This document shows positions 1 through 6,085 of a DNA stretch of 12,239 nt, in pieces. How positions within the stretch are numbered: position 1 is the first letter of the stretch; each line of letters starts with the position of its first letter. Position numbers and translations under genes: made by a program. The notes under the pieces are model-generated. The model was not told where the DNA came from and ran no database searches. It saw only the letters and a list, made by a program, of their open reading frames with translations. The stretch is taken from assembly GCA_002448715.1 (NCBI GenBank), contig DJZU01000027.1, positions 1 through 12,239 of the forward strand, read 5' to 3'. This DNA is from Candidatus Neomicrothrix sp. UBA6944. GTDB lineage: Bacteria; Actinomycetota; Acidimicrobiia; Acidimicrobiales; Poriferisodalaceae.

Positions 1-67
1 AGATCAGGGCCTGGACCTTCACTATTAGGCTAGCGGCGAGATTATCGAGTCGATGTCAGCCTGGGTG

Positions 68-241
68 CTACCAATCACTTCGGTTTGCTCGTCGAGCTGC
101 CTTCTTATTCTGTTCCGCCTTAGAACCTCGATGAGTTCCGCCCTTCGGACCGCGATTCCCTTGACGAAGTTGGAGAAGTCGCCGCTCCCGATCAAGCTTC
201 TTCCTGAGTTTGAAGTTCGATATGACCCGCTTCATGGCCAT
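68..241 (-). CDS. possible small, very basic protein (57 aa), unknown
   Basis: I do not recognise this protein. The frame begins ATGGCCATG 46 bases after the smpB stop, on the same strand, and ends in TAG. The product would have 57 residues, of which 19 are Lys or Arg and only four are Asp or Glu. It has a charged helical-looking first half (KLRKKLDRERRLLQLRQ), a Gly-rich middle (GNRGPKGGTHRGS) and a basic Ala-rich tail ending in SDW. Such composition suits RNA or ribosome binding, which would fit a position next to smpB, but that is inference. No good Shine-Dalgarno sequence precedes either Met, and overlapping frames on the other strand are as long or longer, so it may be a chance ORF. Bases 1-67 show no gene, RNA or repeat that I can support. 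Confidence 0.3.
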   Translation of the reverse strand: MAMKRVISNFKLRKKLDRERRLLQLRQGNRGPKGGTHRGSKAEQNKKAARRANRSDW

Positions 242-287
242 CCATGGTGGTTGTGTCAGCTACATCTGTCAACAGAACAGGAAAGGG

Positions 288-764
288 TCAGCGATTGCGA
301 CGTGCCATTGCGCGACGGGCCTCAAGATCGCTTTCACGTTTCCTAATGGCGTGTCTCTTGTCGTATTGACGCCGTCCGCGAGCAAGCGCCAACTCTAGTT
401 TTGCTTTGCCATCCAGAAAATAGACTGATAGGGGGATTAGTTGCAGAGGATCTTGCTCTGTTCTTGCGCGAAGGCGATCTATCTCAACTCGATGTAGGAG
501 CAGTTTGCGTGGCCGATCTACAACGTGACCATTTTGAGTAGATGAGTGGCTCCAGGGCGAAATGTGCATTCCGATTATCCACATTTCACCGTTACGCACT
601 CTCGCGAAAGCATCACCAAGTTGAGCTGAGCCAGCGCGAAGTGACTTCACTTCGCTTCCTTGGAGCACCATCCCACATTCGTAGGTGTCGAGAAGATCAT
701 AATTAGCGCGGGCGCGTCGGTTTGAAGCAACAACTTTCTTGTCGGTAGCGCCCTGATTACTCAT
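288..764 (-). CDS. smpB: SsrA-binding protein SmpB
   Basis: SmpB binds tmRNA and delivers it to ribosomes stalled on broken mRNA, so that the nascent peptide is tagged for proteolysis and the ribosome released. The 158-residue product has the full family layout: VVASNRRARANYDLLDTYECGMVLQGSEVKSLR at the N terminus given here only as a region (residues 11-43), the ISPWSHS segment, and a C-terminal basic tail RRQYDKRHAIRKRE followed by ARRAMARRNR, which in the family enters the mRNA channel. Length is normal. The start is ATG at 764; a second upstream ATG at 769 is out of frame. The gene is divergent from the cysO-like gene, with 104 bases between them. The tmRNA gene ssrA, often a neighbour, is not visible in this window. 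The ClpP encoded at 4352-4948 belongs to the protease class that usually degrades tagged products. Confidence 0.97.
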   Translation of the reverse strand: MSNQGATDKKVVASNRRARANYDLLDTYECGMVLQGSEVKSLRAGSAQLGDAFARVRNGEMWIIGMHISPWSHSSTQNGHVVDRPRKLLLHRVEIDRLRARTEQDPLQLIPLSVYFLDGKAKLELALARGRRQYDKRHAIRKRESDLEARRAMARRNR

Positions 765-868
765 GCCATGAAGGGTACCGGGACCTGGAATCTAGGCGAA
801 GCAGTCGAGTTCGGTACGGTGCTCACTACCCTCTTGAGTATGAGCTATGAGTCAGTGAAGTTCTCGCT
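765..868. other. divergent intergenic region smpB / cysO-like
   Basis: These 104 bases separate two divergent genes and must carry their leaders and probably both promoters. I looked for paired -35/-10 boxes, inverted repeats and riboswitch-like structure on both strands and found nothing convincing. A GGTACC palindrome lies at 774-779. Neither gene has a strong Shine-Dalgarno sequence. Confidence 0.35.
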
Positions 869-1144
869 GTGAAGATAGAAGTTTGGCTTCCGAGTGTGCT
901 TCGATCTCACGTAGCAGGAAAGTCACGAATCGCTGCCCAGGGTTCCAACGTCGGTCAAGTCCTGAATAGTCTTGCCGATCTCCACTCAGCACTTCGACCA
1001 TATCTTTTTGATGATCAAGGAAATTTGCACCCGTATATCAACGTTTTCCGGAACGACAGCAACATTCGTGAGTGTGAAGGACTGGACACTGAGGTTGCGG
1101 AAGCGGATGAATTGCGGATACTTCCTGCCGTGGCCGGAGGTTGA
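869..1144 (+). CDS. cysO: CysO-type sulfur carrier protein (MoaD/ThiS family)
   Basis: This is a small beta-grasp sulfur carrier of 91 residues. It ends in ILPAVAGG, the same C terminus I recall for mycobacterial CysO; the terminal Gly-Gly is the site of adenylation and thiocarboxylate formation in MoaD, ThiS and CysO. The middle region LHPYINVFRNDSNIRE matches the family strand carrying H-x-x-x-NVF. CysO-thiocarboxylate serves cysteine synthesis with CysM and the Mec protease in M. tuberculosis. The start is GTG at 869; an in-frame stop at 848-850 leaves no earlier choice. It heads the rightward block with the metallo-hydrolase, rph and rdgB, which also lie near cysO in mycobacteria. No cysM, mec or adenylyltransferase is in the window, so a role in molybdopterin or thiamine synthesis cannot be excluded; a molybdenum enzyme gene does lie at the far right end. 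Confidence 0.82.
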   Translation: MKIEVWLPSVLRSHVAGKSRIAAQGSNVGQVLNSLADLHSALRPYLFDDQGNLHPYINVFRNDSNIRECEGLDTEVAEADELRILPAVAGG

Positions 1145-1212
1145 CCCTGAGTTAGCGCGCATAGCTCTTGAATAGCTAATTGATGGGTATCTCTACCGCG
1201 GTGTAGCTAACG

Positions 1213-1239
1213 GGCCTAGCCTTGGCCAGGTGGTAGGCC
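1213..1239 (+). promoter_or_regulatory. possible hairpin over the GTG start of the MBL gene
   Basis: GGCCTA at 1213-1218 is the exact reverse complement of TAGGCC at 1234-1239, and a few further G-C pairs can form inside. The GTG start codon (1230-1232) and the weak CCAGG upstream of it lie within the loop, so the structure could limit initiation. Six base pairs with a 15-base loop can arise by chance, so this is only a suggestion. Confidence 0.2.
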
Positions 1240-1979
1240 TATCTCTTACAGTTCTCGGATGCTCGGGGAGTTACGCAGCTGCGGGTCAAGCATGCAGTGG
1301 TTACCTAGTGCAGTCTGCTGAGACGACGGTCTGGGTTGATTGTGGGCCGGGGACCTTAGGAAATCTACAAAATCATGTTGAACTATCTGAAGTCGACGCG
1401 ATCGTGGTGTCACACCACCACCCAGATCACTGCGCTGAGTTACCGGTGGTCTACAACGCCTACAAATACTTCACGGAGGTCACTCAAGTGCGAGTCATAG
1501 CGACCTCAGACGTCAAGCGCGTGACTGATGTTTTTCAGCCCGATGGTGATAGTGGAGACCTCTTCTCATGGGAAATAGTTCATGATGGAACAACGGCTCA
1601 TGTAGGGGACATAGAGATCAAATTTTCTCGAACAGACCACCCTGTTGAGACACTTGCTATGCGACTAGAGAGCGATAACAACTCAATCGTGTACACCTCT
1701 GATACGGGGCCCGGCTGGTCCATGTCACAACTTGGCGCAGAACCCGACATAGTGATCGGGGAGGGGACCCTACTTGACGCGAATGCACATATTTCGATCC
1801 CGCACATCAGCTGCAGCCATCTTGCCAACGAAGCAAATAACGTCAGAGCCAAACAACTGGTGGTCACCCACGTTCCTCCGGGGTCTAATCCATCTGAACA
1901 TTTCGATGAAGCCGCAGCGGTTTTTGAGGGCAAGGTTGAACTAGCGGTTACAGGCCGTACCTTTTCAACTACGGGCTAA
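1230..1979 (+). CDS. metallo-beta-lactamase-fold hydrolase, Rv1339-like
   Basis: This 249-residue cytosolic metallo-hydrolase has the zinc motif H62-x-H64-x-D66-H67 (SHHHPDHCAE). Further ligand candidates are H137 in the TDHPVETLAMR segment, D158 in YTSDTGPG and H214 in VVTHVPPGS. It follows the RNase Z-like part of the superfamily, and the best match in context is M. tuberculosis Rv1339, which sits just before rphA and rdgB and has been reported to hydrolyse cyclic AMP. Transfer of that activity here rests on synteny and general likeness, so a nuclease or other phosphodiesterase role remains possible. The start is GTG at 1230; the frame is closed by a stop at 1173-1175 and has no other good start. 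It lies 85 bases after the cysO-like gene and 15 before rph, so it is probably co-transcribed with rph. Confidence 0.9.
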   Translation: MVGLSLTVLGCSGSYAAAGQACSGYLVQSAETTVWVDCGPGTLGNLQNHVELSEVDAIVVSHHHPDHCAELPVVYNAYKYFTEVTQVRVIATSDVKRVTDVFQPDGDSGDLFSWEIVHDGTTAHVGDIEIKFSRTDHPVETLAMRLESDNNSIVYTSDTGPGWSMSQLGAEPDIVIGEGTLLDANAHISIPHISCSHLANEANNVRAKQLVVTHVPPGSNPSEHFDEAAAVFEGKVELAVTGRTFSTTG

Positions 1980-1994
1980 GGAAAGGAAACCCCA

Positions 1995-2720
1995 ATGCGA
2001 GTCGACGGTCGAGCCAATGATGAATTACGTCCAATTTCTTTCGAACGTAATTTCACCGATCAGACACCAGGATCTGTCTTAGTGAGCTTTGGGCGGACCA
2101 AAGTGCTATGCACCGTATCCATCGATGACGATGTGCCCAGGTGGATGAAAGGTAACGGCGAAGGATGGGTCACGGCTGAGTACGCGATGCTTCCAGGCTC
2201 AAGTGGTGAACGCGTCGGTCGCGAAGCAAAAAAAGGAAAGCAAAAAGGCCGCACCCTCGAGATTGAGCGCCTCATCGGGCGAGCTCTGCGAGCCGTATGC
2301 GACATGGAAATGCTTGGCGAGCGAGAAGTGACAGTCGATTGTGACGTGTTACAAGCAGACGGAGGTACCCGAACAGCGTCTATTTGCGGGGGCTACGTGG
2401 CTTTACACGACGCATTCAGTCGTCTCGTAGACGATGGCACCATCACCGCACAGCCATTGACAGATTATTGTGCTGCGATTTCAGTTGGGATTGTCGGTCA
2501 AGACTTATGTTTGGATCTTCCCTACGTAGAGGATTCAGGCGCAGAAGTAGACATGAATGTGGTGATGACAGGTTCAGGAAAGTTTGTTGAAGTTCAAGGA
2601 ACAGCTGAAGGCGACCCCTTTGATAGTGACCAGCTGCAGGGTTTGCTGGAACTAGCTACAAGGGGCATAGCCCAAATTGTCGATCTCCAACGAACGGTGC
2701 TAGCCGAAAACGTGGATTGA
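1995..2720 (+). CDS. rph: ribonuclease PH
   Basis: RNase PH is a phosphate-dependent 3'-to-5' exoribonuclease that trims the 3' end of tRNA precursors and acts as a hexamer. The 241-residue product is full length. It carries SFGRTKVLCT near residue 31, GWVTAEYAMLPGSSGER at 57-73, the phosphate-binding R86 in GRTLEIERLIGRALR, the DCDVLQADGGTRTA segment with G124-T125-R126, and the late DSGAEVDMNVVMTGSG and EVQGTAEGDPF motifs. ATG at 1995 is preceded by a good Shine-Dalgarno sequence, GAAAGGA (1981-1987), eight bases away. It follows the MBL gene by 15 bases and the next gene begins only five bases after its TGA, so the three are almost certainly one transcript. The rph-rdgB pairing is common in bacteria. 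Confidence 0.98.
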   Translation: MRVDGRANDELRPISFERNFTDQTPGSVLVSFGRTKVLCTVSIDDDVPRWMKGNGEGWVTAEYAMLPGSSGERVGREAKKGKQKGRTLEIERLIGRALRAVCDMEMLGEREVTVDCDVLQADGGTRTASICGGYVALHDAFSRLVDDGTITAQPLTDYCAAISVGIVGQDLCLDLPYVEDSGAEVDMNVVMTGSGKFVEVQGTAEGDPFDSDQLQGLLELATRGIAQIVDLQRTVLAENVD

Positions 2721-2725
2721 GAGCT

Positions 2726-3301
2726 ATGCGGTTAGTAATGGCATCTGCCAATGCGCATAAGGCGCGCGAGATAGCGCAAATTCTGGCTGACCACGAAATT
2801 GAACCGAGACCGGACTCGCTCGGGGAGATAGCCGAAGATCAAGAAACCCTTGAAGGCAATGCTCGGGTAAAAGCAGCAGCGGTGTGTGCGGAGGCGAAGA
2901 ACCCCGCTGTCGCCGACGACACCGGCCTGGAGGTTGACGCTCTAGGTGGACTACCGGGAGTCAGAAGCGCTCGCTTCGCCGGAGACTCTGCTAGCGATTT
3001 AGAGAACTTGTCAAAGTTGTTAGAAGACATGCAGCAAGTCCCCAGTGGTCAACGAACGGCGCGTTTTCGGACAGTGGCAGTGGTCATTTTCCCTGACGGT
3101 AAAGAAGTGGTTGCTCATGGAGTGGTCGAAGGTTCGATTGCCGAGAAACCTAGAGGAACAGGCGGGTTCGGATACGACGCGGTCTTCGTCCCTGATGAAG
3201 CAGATGGCATCACTTTTGCGGAAATGAAAGCGGATCAAAAAAATCTTATAAGTCATCGAGGTCGAGCTTTTCGCTCCTTGGCGCAAATGTTGGATCAATA
3301 G
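2726..3301 (+). CDS. rdgB: XTP/dITP diphosphatase (RdgB/HAM1)
   Basis: This Mg-dependent pyrophosphatase removes non-canonical purine nucleotides (ITP, dITP, XTP) by cleaving them to monophosphates, keeping inosine and xanthosine out of DNA and RNA. The 191-residue form has the family start MRLVMASANAHKAREI with S7-x-N9-x-x-K12, the acidic TLEGNA segment, the ADDTGLEVDALGG loop with D64-D65, the base-binding GTGGFGYDAVF stretch and SHRGRAF near the end. I chose ATG at 2726 because RdgB proteins begin right at this motif. A TTG at 2717 would overlap the rph stop as TTGA and add three residues; I think it less likely. The stop TAG (3299-3301) directly touches the stop of the facing PLP-enzyme gene, with no terminator between them. 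Confidence 0.97.
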   Translation: MRLVMASANAHKAREIAQILADHEIEPRPDSLGEIAEDQETLEGNARVKAAAVCAEAKNPAVADDTGLEVDALGGLPGVRSARFAGDSASDLENLSKLLEDMQQVPSGQRTARFRTVAVVIFPDGKEVVAHGVVEGSIAEKPRGTGGFGYDAVFVPDEADGITFAEMKADQKNLISHRGRAFRSLAQMLDQ

Positions 3302-4294
3302 CTACCAATGGCGTAAGTCAATGTCCCATCGGTCGATTACTTGTTCATTACGAACAATGTGCAGGGACTGATGCTTAGCCATAGTTGGGTCGATATGAGC
3401 TGGCACCAAAGAAATCCTGTCCCCAACCTTCAACGCTTCGTCTGGGACGATATTGGTGTGCTCGTCTGAACAGAAAAGAACCTCGCCGCCGCTCCAACCT
3501 GGATTGCCATGGTCCATTCCTTGCGCTTTCAGACCCGCATCGCAGACAGCAAACTTTGCAGCTACTGACACAACGGTGGACTGCAAAAAGAGGCCTTGCT
3601 GGAATGGCTGATCAACTTGCTCGGTATAGGCAGTATCCATCAGAACGTACGAACCTGCCTGGATCTCATTTACCCACGTGTTGATGGCGTGAGTGCCAGT
3701 CCCGCCACCTGTAACCAAATCGCCTCCGACAACCTCATGAGCTTGACGCAGTCGAGCCATAGCGGACTCCATCAGCTCCCGACGGCGTTCAAGATCAACC
3801 ACACCCATTGCATGGCCTTCGTAACCCATAACCCCCCGAACAGCGATATTTGATTTTCGGGCAAGTTCAGCCAGTCCTTGGGCCTCATCCACCTCACATC
3901 CGCATCGAAATCCGACTCGAATATCGATGACACACTCTTTGATGCTGGCTTTTGCCGCCGCAGCAATCGTTGCTTCGCTATCTACAGCTACCGTGACGCG
4001 AGCACCGCTCGTAGCCATCTCAGCGAGTCGATTCACGTCGACCGTTTCATTAGCGAGAAGCAAATCATCCCCGAGTCCGGCTTGAGCTAAACCCAACACC
4101 TCTCGAGGAGTCGCGCAGGTAAAGCCCTTGTGACCAGCTTCATACTGTAGAGCAGCAAGAGCAGTCGATTTGTGAGCCTTAACGTGAGGCCGGAGACGAT
4201 TTCCAGGCAATCTTCGGGCCATCTCCGCGATATTGGATTCAAGAACATCAAGATCTGCCCACAAGGCAGGAGTGGGTAGCTCATCAATATGCAT
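3302..4294 (-). CDS. PLP-dependent D-threonine aldolase-like enzyme (alanine racemase fold)
   Basis: This 330-residue enzyme belongs to the fold-type III PLP group of D-threonine aldolase, D-serine dehydratase and alanine-racemase N-domain proteins. The opening IDELPTPALWADLDVLESNI and RPHVKAHKS, with K39 as the expected Schiff-base lysine, are typical, as are TCATPREV and TGGGTGT for cofactor phosphate binding. Near the C terminus is PAHIDPTM: H300 and D302 form an H-x-D pair. From family knowledge, D-serine dehydratases use H-x-C for zinc, while D-threonine aldolases use H-x-D for their metal, so I favour an aldolase acting on D-3-hydroxy amino acids. The protein is somewhat shorter than the usual 370-380 residues. 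Its start lies in an ATGCAT palindrome next to the divergent clpP. Substrate is not proven by sequence. Confidence 0.85.
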   Translation of the reverse strand: MHIDELPTPALWADLDVLESNIAEMARRLPGNRLRPHVKAHKSTALAALQYEAGHKGFTCATPREVLGLAQAGLGDDLLLANETVDVNRLAEMATSGARVTVAVDSEATIAAAAKASIKECVIDIRVGFRCGCEVDEAQGLAELARKSNIAVRGVMGYEGHAMGVVDLERRRELMESAMARLRQAHEVVGGDLVTGGGTGTHAINTWVNEIQAGSYVLMDTAYTEQVDQPFQQGLFLQSTVVSVAAKFAVCDAGLKAQGMDHGNPGWSGGEVLFCSDEHTNIVPDEALKVGDRISLVPAHIDPTMAKHQSLHIVRNEQVIDRWDIDLRHW

Positions 4295-4351
4295 GTAATG
4301 AGCCTACGGTGGACCAAGGCGCTGCCGCTGACAACAGATAACCTCCAAGTT

Positions 4352-4948
4352 ATGTCAGAGCATCATTCCGTCAGCGCGCTGTCCACGGGAACCCCGGTCG
4401 GCCCTGCTGAGATCTACAACCGTTTACTCAACGACCGAATCGTTTTTCTAGGTACCGAAGTCGATGATGAAATAGCAAACATCCTCTGCGCCCAGATGTT
4501 GTTTCTTGAAGGACAAGATCGCGAAAAGGACATATGGCTATACATCAATAGCCCGGGCGGCTCCGTTACCGCTGGTATGGCCATCTACGACACTATGCAG
4601 TTTGTTTCCTGCGATGTGGCGACTGTCTGCATGGGACTCGGCGCGTCGATGGGACAGTTTCTTCTCACAGCAGGAGCGGCGGAGAAGCGTTACTGCTTGC
4701 CTCATGCGCGGGTCATGATGCATCAACCGTCAGGCGGTGTACGAGGTCAAGCTTCGGACATAGCTATCCAAGCGGAACAAATGGCGTACATCAAACGACT
4801 TATGGCGGAGCGAATAGCGCTTCACAGCGGGCAAGATGTGGAGCAGATCCAAATGGATAGCGAACGAGATCGATGGTTTACGGCAGAAGAAGCTAAGGAA
4901 TATGGACTTTGCGATCACGTCATAGTGAAGCGAGGCGAAATCATCTAA
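4352..4948 (+). CDS. clpP: ATP-dependent Clp protease proteolytic subunit (ClpP1-like)
   Basis: ClpP forms the barrel-shaped serine protease core that degrades proteins fed by ClpX or ClpC, including tmRNA-tagged peptides. Starting from ATG 4352 the product has 198 residues, the normal length, with a catalytic triad S99 (GLGASMGQF), H124 (MMHQP) and D173 (ERDRWFTAEEA), plus the YINSPGGSVTAGMAIYDTM oxyanion region. It resembles actinobacterial ClpP1. The frame stays open back to ATG 4289, which would add 21 residues and overlap the start of the divergent PLP-enzyme gene; those residues do not look like ClpP, so I prefer 4352, though no clear Shine-Dalgarno sequence decides it. Actinobacteria normally have a clpP1-clpP2 pair near clpX; here the gene stands alone, so a second clpP elsewhere is likely. 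Confidence 0.96.
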   Translation: MSEHHSVSALSTGTPVGPAEIYNRLLNDRIVFLGTEVDDEIANILCAQMLFLEGQDREKDIWLYINSPGGSVTAGMAIYDTMQFVSCDVATVCMGLGASMGQFLLTAGAAEKRYCLPHARVMMHQPSGGVRGQASDIAIQAEQMAYIKRLMAERIALHSGQDVEQIQMDSERDRWFTAEEAKEYGLCDHVIVKRGEII

Positions 4949-4961
4949 CGCGGTCGAAACG

Positions 4962-5384
4962 TCAGTTTGGAACTGGGCTACAGGTGCGGGCTACAAACGC
5001 GCTGAGGTTCGTCACTGACTCTGATAGTTGGCCCTCAAATTCTTGTTGGGCGGCGCCAATAGCGGCTGAACGCTGCAAAGGGTCTTCAAATTCGGTTGCA
5101 TCTATGGCATATGTAAGTGCTGATAGGAATGCGGCTATTACCTCAGCGTCTCCGCGGATTTCCAGGGGAGCTTCTCTAGCTACCCTCGAGGCTTGAGCCG
5201 AGGTCTGAGCTAAAGCCCCACGAACTGCCACGTCGTTGGATGGCAGGACCTCAAGACTGAGAGCATCAATTTGCTGTAACTCCGCGACAGCGTCACAGAA
5301 TCCATGTTCTGAACTCGACTCAGAGCAGCTTGTGGCAAAGGAGGTTGCAATGGTGCACACAAGAAGGGTTAAAAAAAACTTCAC
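4962..5384 (-). CDS. small predicted lipoprotein, unknown function
   Basis: I do not recognise this 140-residue protein. It has a short N-terminal hydrophobic segment after MK and a plausible lipobox, A17-T18-S19-C20, so it is probably cleaved before C20, lipidated and held on the outer face of the membrane. The mature part has a Ser-rich linker (SESSSEHG), then FCDAVAELQQI, and is mainly Ala- and Glu-rich, suggesting helices. C30 and C135 could form a disulfide. The start is GTG at 5384, whose bases overlap the rpe TGA stop as GTGA, so translation is probably coupled to rpe. No functional link to rpe is evident. It faces clpP, with 13 bases between the two stops and no strong terminator there. 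Confidence 0.75.
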   Translation of the reverse strand: MKFFLTLLVCTIATSFATSCSESSSEHGFCDAVAELQQIDALSLEVLPSNDVAVRGALAQTSAQASRVAREAPLEIRGDAEVIAAFLSALTYAIDATEFEDPLQRSAAIGAAQQEFEGQLSESVTNLSAFVARTCSPVPN

Positions 5385-6061
5385 CCGACCTGAGCTTCGG
5401 TAGCGATACGACGAAGGTCTTCCACTCCGTGTCCGAGACCTTCCTGATATTTGTACAGAGCACTCCCCGATACCAGTACGTTGGCGCCCGCAGCCGCAGC
5501 TCCCGAAATTGTCGAAGCTGAAATCCCACCATCAACTTCGATATCGACGTCATAGTCACCTTGTTCAATCAGAGTTCGTAAAGATGCCACTTTCGATTCC
5601 ATGTTTTGAATGTAAGCCTGACCACCGAACCCGGGGTTGACCGTCATAATCAGCACCATGTCCAACATGTCCAGAACAGAACTCACCGAATCTAGCGGGG
5701 TAGAGGGATTTAGCGCCGCAGCGGGGCTGCACCCCAGATCTTGAATTCGTCCTAAGGTTCGGTGTAGGTGTCGCGTCGTCTCAACGTGCACGATTGCCAT
5801 CTGACAACCTGCATGTACGTAGTTTTCGAGCATCTCATCGGGGTTGGCGACCATTAGATGAGCCTCAAACATGACATCAACATGTTCGCGACAAGCAGCG
5901 ATTACATCCGGCCCAAATGTGAGGTTGGGTACAAAGTTCCCGTCCATCACATCCCACTGGATGCGATCAACTCCAGCGGCTTCCAAAGCCACACATTCTT
6001 CTCCAAGGCGTGAAAAATCTGCTGGCAAGACAGAAGGGACGATCTCGATAGGGCGATTCAT
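5381..6061 (-). CDS. rpe: ribulose-phosphate 3-epimerase
   Basis: RPE interconverts D-ribulose 5-phosphate and D-xylulose 5-phosphate in the pentose phosphate pathway. The 226-residue TIM barrel is complete: VPSVLPADFSRLGEE at the start, QWDVMDGNFVPNLTFGPDVI, FEAHLMV, VHVE, ALNPSTPL, the MTVNPGFGGQ loop and EVDGGI. Catalytic and metal-binding D37, H68 and D177 are in place. However, the position of the usual metal ligand H35 (IHxDVMDG) holds Gln, giving IQWDVMDG. Activity is still likely because both catalytic aspartates are kept. The start is ATG at 6061, 24 bases from the divergent methyltransferase gene. It overlaps the lipoprotein gene by four bases and probably forms a two-gene transcript with it. 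Confidence 0.96.
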   Translation of the reverse strand: MNRPIEIVPSVLPADFSRLGEECVALEAAGVDRIQWDVMDGNFVPNLTFGPDVIAACREHVDVMFEAHLMVANPDEMLENYVHAGCQMAIVHVETTRHLHRTLGRIQDLGCSPAAALNPSTPLDSVSSVLDMLDMVLIMTVNPGFGGQAYIQNMESKVASLRTLIEQGDYDVDIEVDGGISASTISGAAAAGANVLVSGSALYKYQEGLGHGVEDLRRIATEAQVG

Positions 6062-6085
6062 GTAAGTGACCGTAGTCTGGGATTG

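Noticed and set aside
1..287. Possible tmRNA gene (ssrA) next to smpB
   Set aside because: Neither strand shows the tRNA-like ends, a tag reading frame such as ADSHQRDYALAA, or a T-loop followed by CCA.
53..346. 97-aa plus-strand frame
   Set aside because: It runs antisense into the smpB 3' end and its product resembles no family; it is probably a shadow frame.
2717..2725. TTG start for rdgB overlapping the rph stop
   Set aside because: The overlap is attractive, but RdgB proteins start right at the MRLVMAS-type motif, which has its own ATG at 2726.
4289..4351. N-terminal extension of ClpP from ATG 4289
   Set aside because: The 21 extra residues are unlike ClpP N termini and the extension would overlap the divergent gene's start; ATG 4352 gives normal length.
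4963..4975. CAGTT-TGG-AACTG hairpin between clpP and the lipoprotein gene
   Set aside because: Five base pairs with a three-base loop and no T tract are too weak to call a terminator.
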